Below are positions 19,012 through 28,555 of a stretch of DNA of 64,000 nt, one piece after another. The DNA lies in NCBI GenBank assembly GCA_045565285.1, contig JBJLFR010000007.1, positions 1-64,000 of the forward strand. The letters are read 5' to 3'. Position numbers and translations under genes: made by a program. The notes beneath the pieces were generated by a model. It worked only from the letters and a program-made list of their open reading frames with translations. It did no database searches and was not told where the DNA came from. The DNA comes from CACIIZ01 sp045565285 (lineage in GTDB: Bacteria > Pseudomonadota > Alphaproteobacteria > Rhodobacterales > Rhodobacteraceae). Position 1 is the stretch's first letter, and every line of letters starts with the position of its first letter.

Positions 19012-20009
19012 CAATATTTTTCAGGTCCAATCCATTGAATATCAGAATATCTATCACCATGCGCCCATCCAACAGGAATAGTTTTCTCTATTTCATTTAA
19101 ATCAGTTTGAGTTAATTTTTTTTCAGTACCTTTTATCATTTCCTTTAGATGCAAAGAAGATCTAGTGCCTGGAATAGGTATAATATGTTCATCTTTTGCT
19201 ATTAACCAAGAAATTGCTAATCCAGCAGTACTTAGACCATAATCTTTAGCTAGCTTTTGAAACCCTTTTACAGCCAGAATATTTTCACTAAGATTTGGTT
19301 CTTGAAATCTTGGATTAACTCTAAGAAAGGGACTTTCTTTAACTCGCTTAGGTGTAGGAGGTTTATCTGTCAATAATCCTCTTCCTACTGGAGAAAAAGC
19401 TATAAATGCTGTTTTTAATTGTTTAGTTTTTTGCAAAAGGCCAAGTTCTGGAAATCTAGTAGATAAAGAATACTCAGATTGTATTGCTCCTACATGGTGT
19501 ACCTTATTAGCTTTTTCTAGTGAAACTGGAGAAATTTCAGAAAAACCAAACTGAATAATTTTACCTGCTTTTTTAAATTTTAATAGGGTTTCAACCACAT
19601 CCTCTATTGGAGTTATCCCATCTCTTCTGTGTATGTAATATAGGCCAATATTATCGACTCCAAGCCTTTTTAAAGATTCATCAAGTTCTTTAGTTAGATA
19701 GTCTTCAGTATTATCAAATTCTGGAGGACCACCAGGTTTTGTTTTAATTCCTCCTTTAGTAGCAATATGAAAAAAATTACGATCTTTTTTTCCAAGTACA
19801 GATAAGAATTCACCAATTCTACTTTCAGATACTCCCATTCCATACATATTAGCTGTATCGATATGGTTCACTCCAAAATCCATAGCAGTTTTTAGAATTT
19901 CAAATGTTTGCTTAGTATCTGTTGCACCGTAAAAGTCACTAAATGACATGGCACCAATACCTAAAGCAGAAATTTTTGGCCAATTTTTTCCAGGACAGCG
20001 AATCAACAT
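19008..20009 (-). CDS. Aldo/keto reductase
   Basis: 333 residues, an NAD(P)H-dependent (beta/alpha)8 reductase. Motifs: LGIGAMSFSDFYG at the N-terminus, DTANMYGMGVSESRIG (catalytic Asp and Tyr), IATKGG (catalytic Lys), YYIHRRD (His), and IPIPGTRS near the C-terminus for cofactor phosphate. It is closest in style to the YajO/AKR11-13 group. It is convergent with the MFS gene; the substrate is unknown. Confidence 0.9.
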   Translation of the reverse strand: MLIRCPGKNWPKISALGIGAMSFSDFYGATDTKQTFEILKTAMDFGVNHIDTANMYGMGVSESRIGEFLSVLGKKDRNFFHIATKGGIKTKPGGPPEFDNTEDYLTKELDESLKRLGVDNIGLYYIHRRDGITPIEDVVETLLKFKKAGKIIQFGFSEISPVSLEKANKVHHVGAIQSEYSLSTRFPELGLLQKTKQLKTAFIAFSPVGRGLLTDKPPTPKRVKESPFLRVNPRFQEPNLSENILAVKGFQKLAKDYGLSTAGLAISWLIAKDEHIIPIPGTRSSLHLKEMIKGTEKKLTQTDLNEIEKTIPVGWAHGDRYSDIQWIGPEKYC

Positions 20010-20101
20010 TTCTTACCTTTAAAATAAAAATTAAAAACTATATTTAATATATATATCAAAATTTTTTTTCTAATAAAATGATAAATTTAAAGGAGATTAA
20101 T

Positions 20102-20557
20102 ATGCATTGGAAAATTTATCTATCTGGCGAAATTCACTCTAATTGGCGAGAAGAAATAATGTTATCAGTTGAAAAAGAAAATTTACCAATAAAGTTTTTT
20201 GGCCCTGTGACTGATCATGCGGCATCTGATGATTGCGGGGTAAAAATTCTAGGTTATGAAGAGAATAAGTATTGGCATGATAATAAAGGTGCAAAAATTA
20301 ATGCTATAAGAACTAAAAAAGGAATAGCACAATCCGATATAGTTGTTGTAAAATTTGGAGAAAAATATAGACAATGGAATGCTGCATTTGATGCCGGTTA
20401 TGCCTCTGCTTTAGGTAAATCTTTAATAATAATACATCAAGAAGATTTTCAACATGCCCTTAAAGAAGTAGATGCCGCTGCCATGGCAACTGTAAAAAAC
20501 AACAGAGAATTACTAGATATTTTTAGGTATGTAATTATAGGAAAACTAGAAGAATAA
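20102..20557 (+). CDS. YtoQ-family protein
   Basis: 151 residues. IYLSGEIHSNWREEI, GPVTDHAASDDCG, IRTKKGIAQSDIVVVKFGEKYRQWNAAFDAGYA and EVDAAAMA match the YtoQ family, whose fold resembles nucleoside 2-deoxyribosyltransferases. Function is not established. A frame opens at 20078, but AGGAG lies 6 nt before ATG 20102 (MHWKIYL), the conserved start. It is divergent from the aldo/keto reductase. Confidence 0.88.
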   Translation: MHWKIYLSGEIHSNWREEIMLSVEKENLPIKFFGPVTDHAASDDCGVKILGYEENKYWHDNKGAKINAIRTKKGIAQSDIVVVKFGEKYRQWNAAFDAGYASALGKSLIIIHQEDFQHALKEVDAAAMATVKNNRELLDIFRYVIIGKLEE

Positions 20558-20601
20558 AATTTTTATTGAATATTTCGATAGAATCAGAATAGAGTCTTCT
20601 T

Positions 20602-20979
20602 ATGTTTAGAATGTTATCGGTTATTTCAATATACATTATTCTTTCTTCTTGTAATGCTATACCCAACAATGCATCTGTTTATGGCACTACACCTAATGAA
20701 ACTGTACCACTTAGAGGATTTAGTAAAGTATCAGTACATCCTGACAAATTATTGAAAGTTAACACAAATTGTGATCTTTCTATGCGTATTGAAATTATGC
20801 AACCAAAAAATTATGCTGAAACAATTTTGGAACTTAAAAATCGTGCTCTTATAATTGGTGGAAATGCTATATCACTGTCAACAATGAGAGAAACTATTAG
20901 TGCTACATATTTAATTGGCAAAATTTACCTATGCAATAAAAAGCCATTTCATCTGCATCCACATCCCTTAGGTATATAA
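20602..20979 (+). CDS. Small putative lipoprotein
   Basis: 125 residues. A hydrophobic signal ends in a lipobox, LSSC with Cys17, so the mature protein is probably lipid-anchored. The C-terminal half (ETILELKNRALIIGGNAISL ... YLCNKK) recalls RcsF/DUF4156-type lipoproteins (Cys pair, LKNxA-xxGGNAI), but the match is weak and from memory. It ends 12 bp from the convergent lepA. Confidence 0.6.
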   Translation: MFRMLSVISIYIILSSCNAIPNNASVYGTTPNETVPLRGFSKVSVHPDKLLKVNTNCDLSMRIEIMQPKNYAETILELKNRALIIGGNAISLSTMRETISATYLIGKIYLCNKKPFHLHPHPLGI

Positions 20980-20991
20980 ATTTTCAAAAAA

Positions 20992-22791
20992 CTAATCATT
21001 AATTTTTAAAGCATTTACAAATGCTTCTTGAGGAATTTCAACTTTTCCAAATTGGCGCATTCTCTTTTTTCCAGCTTTTTGTTTTTCTAGAAGTTTTCTC
21101 TTTCTGGTAATATCACCACCGTAGCATTTTGCTGTAACATCCTTTCTTAAAGCTGAAATTGTTTCTCTGGCAATTATGCGACCACCTAAAGAAGCTTGAA
21201 TAGGTATTTTAAATAAATGCTGAGGAATTAAATCTTTCAATTTTTCACACATGTTTCTTCCTCTCATTTCAGCTCTATCTCTGTGAACAATAACTGAGAG
21301 AGCGTCAACGGGTTCATCATTAACTAAAATTTGCATTTTTACAAGATTATCCTCAACATACTTGTTAATTTCATAGTCAAAACTTGCATACCCTTTGGTT
21401 ACAGATTTTAAACGATCATGAAAATCAAAAACTACCTCATTAAGAGGTAAATCGTATACTACCATTGCTCTAGAACCTACGTATGTTAAATCTAATTGTA
21501 TGCCTCGGCGATCATGACATAATTTCAATACTTCTCCTAAGTAATCATCAGGCACCAAAATAGTAGCCTTAATTCTTGGTTCCTCAATATGTTTGATTTT
21601 TACTGCATCAGGCAAATCTGCAGGGTTATGTATTTCTAATTTTTCATCATCTGTTTTTAAAACATGATAAATAACAGAAGGAGCAGTAGTTATCAGATTA
21701 ATGTTATACTCTCTTTCTATTCTATCACGAACTACTTCCAAATGAAGTAATCCTAAAAATCCACATCTAAATCCGAACCCTAATGCTGCAGAATTTTCCA
21801 TTTCATAGCTAAATGATGAATCATTTAGAGCTAATTTATCAATTGCTTCTCTTAAAGACTCAAATTCAGAACTATCAACTGGAAATAGACCACAAAATAC
21901 TACTGGTTGTGCTGGTTTATATCCTTCCAAGGGTTCTTGGCAACTTTTATTTTGATGTGTTATTGTATCGCCAACTCGCGTATCCCTAACTTGTTTGATT
22001 GATGCTGTAAAAACACCTATCTCCCCAGGACCTAATTGTTCAATATCTTCCATTTTTGGTCTTAATACAGAAAGCTTATCTACAGAATAGTTTGCCCCAG
22101 TCTGCATTAATTTTATTTTATCTCCTTTTTTTATAATACCATCATGTATTCTTATAAGAACAACAACTCCTAAGTAGGCATCATACCAGCTATCAACTAA
22201 AATAGCTTTCAATGGTAAATTCTTAAATCCAGTAGGGGGTGGTAATTTTTGAATAATTTCTTCAAAAACATCTGAAATTCCTTCACCAGTTTTAGCTGAA
22301 ATATTGACAGATTTTGAAGCATCAATCCCTATTACATCTTCAATTTGTTTTTTAACTCTATCAATATCAGCTGCAGGTAAATCAATCTTATTAAGAATTG
22401 GGATGATCTCATGATCTGCGTCAATTGCCGTGTAAACATTGGCCAAAGTTTGTGCTTCAACTCCTTGTGAAGCATCTACAACTAAAAGTGAACCTTCTAC
22501 GGCATGCATTGATCTAGAAACTTCATATGAGAAATCTACATGACCTGGAGTATCAATTAAATTTAATATGAAGTCTTCCTTATTTTTGGATTGATAATTT
22601 ATTCTTACAGTATTAGCCTTTATTGTAATTCCTCTTTCTCTTTCTATATCCATTGAATCAAGAATTTGCTCTTTCATATCTCTTTCGGCCACAGTATTTG
22701 TAAACTGAATTAGTCTATCAGCAAGTGTAGATTTTCCGTGATCAATATGTGCGATTATTGAAAAGTTTCTAATTTTTTTAATATCTTGCAT
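20992..22791 (-). CDS. lepA: Elongation factor 4 (LepA)
   Basis: 599 residues, the usual LepA length. Translational GTPase with G1 AHIDHGKST, G3 DTPGHVDF and G4 NKID, followed by the LepA-specific C-terminal domain (GGDITRKRKLLEKQKAGKKRMR near the end). It back-translocates or rescues stalled ribosomes under stress. It lies upstream of nothing on the same strand for 13 bp and follows rpmB by 80 bp. Confidence 0.97.
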   Translation of the reverse strand: MQDIKKIRNFSIIAHIDHGKSTLADRLIQFTNTVAERDMKEQILDSMDIERERGITIKANTVRINYQSKNKEDFILNLIDTPGHVDFSYEVSRSMHAVEGSLLVVDASQGVEAQTLANVYTAIDADHEIIPILNKIDLPAADIDRVKKQIEDVIGIDASKSVNISAKTGEGISDVFEEIIQKLPPPTGFKNLPLKAILVDSWYDAYLGVVVLIRIHDGIIKKGDKIKLMQTGANYSVDKLSVLRPKMEDIEQLGPGEIGVFTASIKQVRDTRVGDTITHQNKSCQEPLEGYKPAQPVVFCGLFPVDSSEFESLREAIDKLALNDSSFSYEMENSAALGFGFRCGFLGLLHLEVVRDRIEREYNINLITTAPSVIYHVLKTDDEKLEIHNPADLPDAVKIKHIEEPRIKATILVPDDYLGEVLKLCHDRRGIQLDLTYVGSRAMVVYDLPLNEVVFDFHDRLKSVTKGYASFDYEINKYVEDNLVKMQILVNDEPVDALSVIVHRDRAEMRGRNMCEKLKDLIPQHLFKIPIQASLGGRIIARETISALRKDVTAKCYGGDITRKRKLLEKQKAGKKRMRQFGKVEIPQEAFVNALKIND

Positions 22792-22871
22792 TTAATAGGT
22801 GTTTAAAGGTAAATTTGATATTAAAATTATGTTAAATAATAAATTGTATAATTAGAAAACCAGAAGAAACT

Positions 22872-23165
22872 TTATTTATCTTTATTTGTATCTAAACTTT
22901 CAATATCTTTTTTTATTTTAAGAGCATTCCTAGAAAGTAATTTTTCGTCTGCACTTAGTAAAAAAAAGTCTAAACCACCTTTTTTATCTACTGTTCTTAA
23001 TGCTGATGCTGAAACTTTTAATTTAAAAGATTTCTCTAGTTTTTCAGATATTAACGAAGCCATATTTAGATTGGGTAGAAATCGTCTTTTGGTCTTATTA
23101 TTAGCATGACTAACATTATTTCCAGTAAGAGCCATTTTCCCTGTTAATTCACATTTTCTAGTCAT
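22872..23165 (-). CDS. rpmB: Ribosomal protein L28
   Basis: 97 residues. MTRKCELTGKMALTGNNVSHANNKT is the classic L28 start, followed by KRRFLPN and the basic core. The protein belongs to the large subunit near the exit tunnel. Length is normal for an alphaproteobacterial L28. Confidence 0.97.
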   Translation of the reverse strand: MTRKCELTGKMALTGNNVSHANNKTKRRFLPNLNMASLISEKLEKSFKLKVSASALRTVDKKGGLDFFLLSADEKLLSRNALKIKKDIESLDTNKDK

Positions 23166-23309
23166 TTCGCACCTAAAAGAAATTATTGTATTGAGAATTT
23201 ATTATATGTTAAAAATTATTGCGTCAAGTGGTCTAATTTTTTTATAATTTTATATATCATAATCACTTCTTTCTAAATTTTTTTTTTAAAATAATAAATC
23301 AATAAAAAT

Positions 23310-24299
23310 CTATTCATTATTATATTTGTTTTTCAAAATATTGGTAAAATTAATAATTGCCTCAGGAACAGAAATTTCTTCTTTTTCTATTTTTTTCTGC
23401 AAAGTATTTTTTATATCAACAAAATTGTTTCTTTTTGAAATAAAATCAAAAATTTCAAAATCGATTTTTTCTTTAAACCATTGTATTTTTTGTTGACTTC
23501 TTTTTCTCTCGAAATGACCATTTTTTTTTTGCAAACTGATAAAATTTAATATTTCATCATTGATTTCTTTAATCCCTTTTCCAGTGAGAGAAGATACCAT
23601 TGTAGCTTTTGGATAGTTTTCAGGAACATCATTTTTTTTACCTAAAAGCCTTAATGCAGAAGTATATTCAGCTACAGCTAAACTTGCAGATTTTGTTAAT
23701 TTTCCATCAGCTTTATTTACGATTATGAAATCAGCACTTTCTGTTATTCCTTTTTTCAAACCTTGCAACTCGTCACCAGAGTCTGGAGTAATCAGTAGAC
23801 AAAAAACATCTGTCATATCAAATACTGCTGTTTCAGACTGACCAACACCAACTGTTTCAACTATAATAATATTGTATCCTCCTGCTTCACATAATTGAAT
23901 TACTTCTCTTGTTTTAGTTGTTACACCACCAAGATTTAAACTACTAGGAGATGGTCTAATAAAAGCATTGGGCTGACGACTTAAGTTTTCCATTCTAGTT
24001 TTATCTCCTAGTATGGATCCTCCGGTTTGCTTAGATGACGGATCAATAGCTAATACAGCTACTCTATTTCCATCCTCGATTAATTTTGAACCAAAAGCTT
24101 CAATAAAAGTAGATTTTCCTGCACCAGGTGTTCCAGATAAGGCAATTCTTATAGATTCATTTTTATTTATTTTTATTAAATCTTGAATAAGTTTATCAGA
24201 TTCTTTTTTATGCTTAGAAAGTGTAGATTCTACTAATGTTATAGCTTTAGCTAAGGCTTTACGATCATTTTCAATAATTTTTTTTAATAATTCTGTCAT
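23310..24299 (-). CDS. meaB: MeaB/ArgK G3E-family GTPase (methylmalonyl-CoA mutase chaperone)
   Basis: 329 residues. Walker A GTPGAGKSTF, the MeaB-specific DPSSKQTGGSILGDKTRM, VETVGVGQSE (switch/G3), and NKADG (G4). MeaB guards B12 loading of methylmalonyl-CoA mutase. No mutase gene is in the window, so the partner must be elsewhere. Confidence 0.93.
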   Translation of the reverse strand: MTELLKKIIENDRKALAKAITLVESTLSKHKKESDKLIQDLIKINKNESIRIALSGTPGAGKSTFIEAFGSKLIEDGNRVAVLAIDPSSKQTGGSILGDKTRMENLSRQPNAFIRPSPSSLNLGGVTTKTREVIQLCEAGGYNIIIVETVGVGQSETAVFDMTDVFCLLITPDSGDELQGLKKGITESADFIIVNKADGKLTKSASLAVAEYTSALRLLGKKNDVPENYPKATMVSSLTGKGIKEINDEILNFISLQKKNGHFERKRSQQKIQWFKEKIDFEIFDFISKRNNFVDIKNTLQKKIEKEEISVPEAIINFTNILKNKYNNE

Positions 24300-24416
24300 T
24301 ATCTACTTATATTAACTGTCAAAAATAATATTTAATACATTTTTTTTGAAGATAATTTAAAGTTTAATTTTTTTTTTTTTCTGATACTAATCAACAAACT
24401 CAATGGAGATTTTTTT

Positions 24417-26240
24417 ATGTGTGGAATTGTTGGTATTTTAAGTAATAAAGAAGTAACACCTACAATTCTCGAGGTGTTAAAAAAACTAGAGTATAGAGGT
24501 TATGATAGTGCTGGAATAGCAACAATCTTTGATAACGATATTAAAAGGCAAAGAGCTAAAGGTAAAATTGAAAACTTAATTGATTTAATAAGCCAAAATA
24601 ATTTACCAGGAAAAATTGGCATAGGTCATACCCGTTGGGCTACACACGGAGTGCCTAGTAAAGATAATGCACATCCACACCATGTTGGATCTGTTGTCGG
24701 TGTTCATAATGGAATAATTGAAAATTTTAGAGAACTTAAAGAAGAATTATCAAAAAAGGGATATCAGTTTTATTCTGAGACTGATACAGAAGTGATTATT
24801 CAACTTTGTTCATATTACATAAATAAGGGTAGTAATAATAAAGATGCTTTTTTGAAAACAATTAAACGTCTAGAGGGTGCTTTTGCACTTTGCTTCATGT
24901 TTAAAGACGATGATAAGAAGTTATATGTTACTAAACGTAGCGCTCCTTTGGTAATTGGATATGGGAAAAGTGATATATATGTAGGATCAGATGCGGTTAG
25001 TTTATCTAATTTAATAGATAGAGTCATATTTCTTGATGAAGACGATGTGGCGATAATTAGTAAGGAAGAAACAGAGATTTTCAATAAAATTGGTCAAAGA
25101 GTAAAAAGAAAAAAGAAATCTGTTGAATTAAACAGCGAAGCTATAAATAAAGGTAACTATCAACATTTTATGTTGAAAGAAATTTATGAACAACCAGAAG
25201 TATTTGCTTATGCTACTTCAAGTTTTGTTAACTTTAAGCAACAAAAAATAGAAATGCTTAATAACTTGAATGAATTTGATCATATTGACAGAATAATTTT
25301 TGTTGCATGTGGCACTGCATTTTATGCATGTGCAGTAGCTAAGTATTGGTTTGAAAAATACGTTAAAGTCCCTGTTGAAATTGATGTGGCATCTGAATTT
25401 AGATATAGGGATTCTTCTTTTAGTAAAAATGAATATGCGATTTTTGTTAGTCAATCAGGAGAAACGGCCGATACATTAGCTGCGTTGCGGAAAGTAAAAG
25501 GTAAAGTTAAAAAAACTATTTCTATTGTAAATGTAATTGAGAGTTCTATTGCCAGAGAATCTGATTTTATTTTGCCAATAAAAGCAGGTCCTGAAATAGG
25601 AGTAGCTTCTACTAAAGCATTTACTTCACAATTGGCTGTTTTAGCATGTTTAACAATATATTTTTCAGATAGGAGAGGCTTACTATCTAAAAAAGATATT
25701 GCAGAATTAGTTAATGCATTGGTATCTATACCTAGCATAATGTCCAATATTTTATCAAAAACAAAGGATTATAAAGTATTTGCAAAAAAAATTATGAATT
25801 CTAATAATGCACTTTTTTTAGGTAGGGGTATTTTATATCCACTAGCACTTGAAGCGGCATTAAAGCTAAAAGAAATCAGTTATATTCATGCTGAGGGTTA
25901 TCCTAGTGGTGAATTAAAACATGGTCCAATTGCCTTAGTAGATGAAAATATGCCTGTTATTTGTTTCGCTCCTTATAATCATTTGTTTGAAAAAACAATT
26001 TCTAATGTTGAAGAAGTTTTGGCGAGGAATGGTAATGTTTTATTAATCACTGATGAAAAAGGATATAGTTTGTTGCCTTTAAATGAATTTCCTGTAATTA
26101 AATTACCAGAAATTTCTAATTTTATTGAACCAATAATTTATGCAATCCCATCACAACTGATTGCTTACTACACTGCATTATATATAGGCACGGATATTGA
26201 CCAACCCAGGAATTTAGCAAAATCAGTGACTGTAGAATAA
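24417..26240 (+). CDS. glmS: Glutamine-fructose-6-phosphate aminotransferase
   Basis: 607 residues. Class II glutaminase with Cys2 exposed after Met removal (MCGIVGIL), then two SIS sugar-isomerase domains (ACGTAFYACAVAKYW, SQSGETADTLAALR, AEGYPSGELKHGPIAL), ending in the conserved KSVTVE. It makes glucosamine-6-phosphate for peptidoglycan and LPS. No glmS riboswitch-like leader is apparent; GGAG precedes the ATG. Confidence 0.97.
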   Translation: MCGIVGILSNKEVTPTILEVLKKLEYRGYDSAGIATIFDNDIKRQRAKGKIENLIDLISQNNLPGKIGIGHTRWATHGVPSKDNAHPHHVGSVVGVHNGIIENFRELKEELSKKGYQFYSETDTEVIIQLCSYYINKGSNNKDAFLKTIKRLEGAFALCFMFKDDDKKLYVTKRSAPLVIGYGKSDIYVGSDAVSLSNLIDRVIFLDEDDVAIISKEETEIFNKIGQRVKRKKKSVELNSEAINKGNYQHFMLKEIYEQPEVFAYATSSFVNFKQQKIEMLNNLNEFDHIDRIIFVACGTAFYACAVAKYWFEKYVKVPVEIDVASEFRYRDSSFSKNEYAIFVSQSGETADTLAALRKVKGKVKKTISIVNVIESSIARESDFILPIKAGPEIGVASTKAFTSQLAVLACLTIYFSDRRGLLSKKDIAELVNALVSIPSIMSNILSKTKDYKVFAKKIMNSNNALFLGRGILYPLALEAALKLKEISYIHAEGYPSGELKHGPIALVDENMPVICFAPYNHLFEKTISNVEEVLARNGNVLLITDEKGYSLLPLNEFPVIKLPEISNFIEPIIYAIPSQLIAYYTALYIGTDIDQPRNLAKSVTVE

Positions 26241-26407
26241 ATTATTGATTTTATTAAATTTTTTATGCCTTACAGAGTGACAAGTTAAACTTTTCTGTGA
26301 GAGTGCCTTTCTGATAAAAGATTTTAGTGAGTAAATAATTGAAAATCAAAAATCAGAGATGTGCGTATAAAGACAAAAAGGTAGAGTAGTTATCATCTTT
26401 ACTTTTT

Positions 26408-27832
26408 ATGAAATTATGCTTTAATTTTATGATGAAGAAAATTGTCTCATTCTATTCTATTTTATTCTTTTTTACCCTAGGTGTCACTCATGCCTGGGCA
26501 CTTCCTCCCTGTCCATCTGATACAAATGCAACTTTTGATAATTGCTTTGGGACTTACGATTGGACTTCTGGTGATAATAAAGGTGATAAATACACAGGTG
26601 AATGGAAAAAGGACATAATGCATGGTCAGGGTATGTATAACTGGGCAAATGGCGATAGATATCAAGGCGCATGGAAAGATGGTAAAAAGCATGGACCAGG
26701 TATTTACCTTTATTTAGCAGACAACGAATTTAAAGGTGATATATATGTTGGGGAATATAAGTTTGACGTATATAATGGACAGGGAACGTATATTTGGAAA
26801 GACGGTTCAAAGTACACAGGTAATTTTTTAGATAATAACCAAGATGGTCAAGGTATTTATATTTATCCTGATGGAAGAAAAGAGGTAGGAGAATTCAAAA
26901 ATGGATTACTTAATGGTTTCGCCATTCAGTATGATGCTGATGGTTCAATCACACAAGAAGGTATCTTTAAAGATAATGAGTTTCTCTATGCTAAAACCAG
27001 TGAAAATAAAGACCCTTCCTCTCAAATGAGTTCCCTTCCTCCCTGTCCATCTGATTCAAATGCCACTTTGGATAACTGCTTTGGGATTTGGGAATGGGAT
27101 GATGGTGACAGATACGTTGGAGAATGGAAGAAAGATATGCAACATGGTCAGGGTACCTATATCTGGGCAGATGGTGAAAAATACGTTGGGGGATTTAGGG
27201 ATAATAAGAAAAGTGGTCAGGGCACTTATACCTTTGCAAATGGTGAAAAATACGTTGGTGAATATAAGGATGGCAAAATGCATGGTCAGGGTACTTATAC
27301 CTTTGTAGATGGTGAAAAATACGTTGGGGAATATAAGGATGACAAAAGGCATGGTCAGGGCACTTATACATACGCAAATGGTGAAAAATACGTTGGTGAA
27401 CATAAGGATGGCAAAATGCATGGTCAGGGTACTTATACCTTTGTAGATGGTGACATATACTTTGGGGAATATAAGGATGACAAAAGGCATGGTCAGGGTG
27501 CTTATATCCATGCAGATGGTGACAAATACTTTGGGGAATATAAGGATGGTAAACGTAATGGTCAGGGCACCTATACTTTTGCTGATGGAAGTAAAGATTT
27601 AGGTGAGTGGGAAAATGATAAATTAAATGGTTACGCCATTCAGTATAATGCTGATGGAAGTATTAGAAGAGAGGGTATTTTTAAAGATAATGAATTTCGC
27701 TATGCTGAAACTAGAGAAAAGAAAGAACCATCTAAGTTGGATAAATACAAATCCACTTGTGAAGAGTTAGGATTTGTATCAGGTACTGAGAAGTTTGGTG
27801 ACTGTGTGATGAAGTTAATGGATAAGGATTAG
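26408..27832 (+). CDS. Exported MORN-repeat protein with internal duplication
   Basis: 474 residues with an N-terminal signal peptide ending near ALPPC; the start may be ATG 26408 or one of the ATGs at 26429/26432. MORN units (YVGEWKKDMQHGQGTYIWADGEK-type) fill two halves. Each half begins with the same block LPPCPSD.NAT.DNCFG (DNA near 26503 and 27036) and ends with GYAIQYNADGSI..EGIFKDNEF, so the gene arose by duplication. The second half has about eight MORNs, the first about five. The last ~25 residues carry a CEELGF..GTEKFGDCV motif seen at the end of many alphaproteobacterial proteins. MORNs bind lipids or stiffen proteins; the role here is unknown. Confidence 0.82.
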   Translation: MKLCFNFMMKKIVSFYSILFFFTLGVTHAWALPPCPSDTNATFDNCFGTYDWTSGDNKGDKYTGEWKKDIMHGQGMYNWANGDRYQGAWKDGKKHGPGIYLYLADNEFKGDIYVGEYKFDVYNGQGTYIWKDGSKYTGNFLDNNQDGQGIYIYPDGRKEVGEFKNGLLNGFAIQYDADGSITQEGIFKDNEFLYAKTSENKDPSSQMSSLPPCPSDSNATLDNCFGIWEWDDGDRYVGEWKKDMQHGQGTYIWADGEKYVGGFRDNKKSGQGTYTFANGEKYVGEYKDGKMHGQGTYTFVDGEKYVGEYKDDKRHGQGTYTYANGEKYVGEHKDGKMHGQGTYTFVDGDIYFGEYKDDKRHGQGAYIHADGDKYFGEYKDGKRNGQGTYTFADGSKDLGEWENDKLNGYAIQYNADGSIRREGIFKDNEFRYAETREKKEPSKLDKYKSTCEELGFVSGTEKFGDCVMKLMDKD

Positions 27833-27967
27833 AGTAAAAAATTTGAGTACGTCCTTTGGAAGTTATTCCACGGTTACCGAATGGTTCGGAAGAGTGCTCA
27901 AATTCAACTACATTATCATTTGCCTTATTTTCATTAAATTTACAATAAGGGTAAATAATATTTTGTG

Positions 27968-27992
27968 ACAAATTTTAAAATTTAAAATTTGT
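27968..27992. repeat. 25-bp AT palindrome
   Basis: ACAAATTTTAAA and TTTAAAATTTGT are perfect 12-bp arms around a single A. In such AT-rich DNA it could be chance, an operator, or part of a weak terminator after the MORN gene. Confidence 0.4.
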
Positions 27993-28020
27993 ATGAACAC
28001 TCCTGCTCGACATTCTTTCA

Positions 28021-28057
28021 AGTCTGATTTCCCTCCAAAGTAATCGGACTTTTTTTT
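28021..28057 (+). terminator. Rho-independent terminator
   Basis: AGTCTGATT (28021-28029) pairs with AATCGGACT (28042-28050), nine pairs with one wobble, loop 12 nt, followed directly by seven Ts. It would end transcripts from the MORN gene 190 bp upstream, or a short RNA in between. Confidence 0.8.
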
Positions 28058-28210
28058 GTCTTACTACAAATATGTATAAGGTAAATTCACAATATCAAAA
28101 TTCAAATTAAATCAACAAGTATTGATTAAATAAATCTTATCTATAAAAATTTATGCATCTTTATTTTACAATTATATTAGAAAACCTTTGTCAATTTTAG
28201 GGGGGGTGTT

Positions 28211-28276
28211 ATGTTTAGTATGTCCTATGTGATTCACGTTTGGTTTCTGTTTATTGTGAGTCTTGAGCAGACATAG
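28211..28276 (+). CDS. Candidate 21-codon hydrophobic small ORF
   Basis: ATG at 28211 lies right after a seven-G run (ggggggtgtt), a plausible strong ribosome site. It codes for MFSMSYVIHVWFLFIVSLEQ plus T, then TAG: a single short hydrophobic segment. The same bases form the nested hairpin 28223-28278, so this may be an RNA structure or leader rather than a protein gene. It ends 31 bp before the 82-codon gene. Confidence 0.35.
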   Translation: MFSMSYVIHVWFLFIVSLEQT

Positions 28277-28278
28277 GA
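28223..28278 (+). promoter_or_regulatory. Nested stem-loop in the leader of the next gene
   Basis: TCCTATGT (28223-28230) pairs with ACATAGGA (28271-28278). Directly inside, GATTCAC (28231-28237) pairs with GTGAGTC (28256-28262, one wobble), with an 18-nt loop and an 8-nt bulge on the 3' side. It lies 29 bp before ATG 28307 and could control that gene. Confidence 0.5.
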
Positions 28279-28306
28279 TTTTAAAAATATCTAAAGGAAA
28301 TAACGA

Positions 28307-28555
28307 ATGAAGAACTGGAAATCAGAATTTCAGATTAAATATCATGTGAACTTCCTTTTGGAAGAGGAAGCAATGATTACAAAACATGAGGGTATAGTCA
28401 TTGAAGCAGAAAATGAGAAACAGGCACAAGACTTAGTTCAGATTTATTTCAAAACTAATCCAGAAAGATTTGTGGAGACTCCAGAAGATATGATTAGTAA
28501 AGTCGCAAGACAGGAACTGATTATAGATAAAGTGAAGAAAGTTTGGTCACATTAG
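28307..28555 (+). CDS. Hypothetical 82-residue protein
   Basis: Small, mixed-charge soluble protein, no signal peptide or membrane segment. Pattern: FQIKYHVNFLLEEE, then IVIEAENEKQAQDLVQIYF and FVETPEDMISKVARQEL, which could be an alpha/beta fold. AAAGGA precedes the ATG by 9 nt. I do not recognise the family. Its 3' end overlaps the opposite-strand small ORF 28552-28728 by 4 bp. Confidence 0.7.
   Translation: MKNWKSEFQIKYHVNFLLEEEAMITKHEGIVIEAENEKQAQDLVQIYFKTNPERFVETPEDMISKVARQELIIDKVKKVWSH

Noticed and set aside
27056..27511. Minus-strand 151-codon ORF
   Set aside because: Reads as the reverse complement of MORN repeats with periodic nonsense sequence; shadow.
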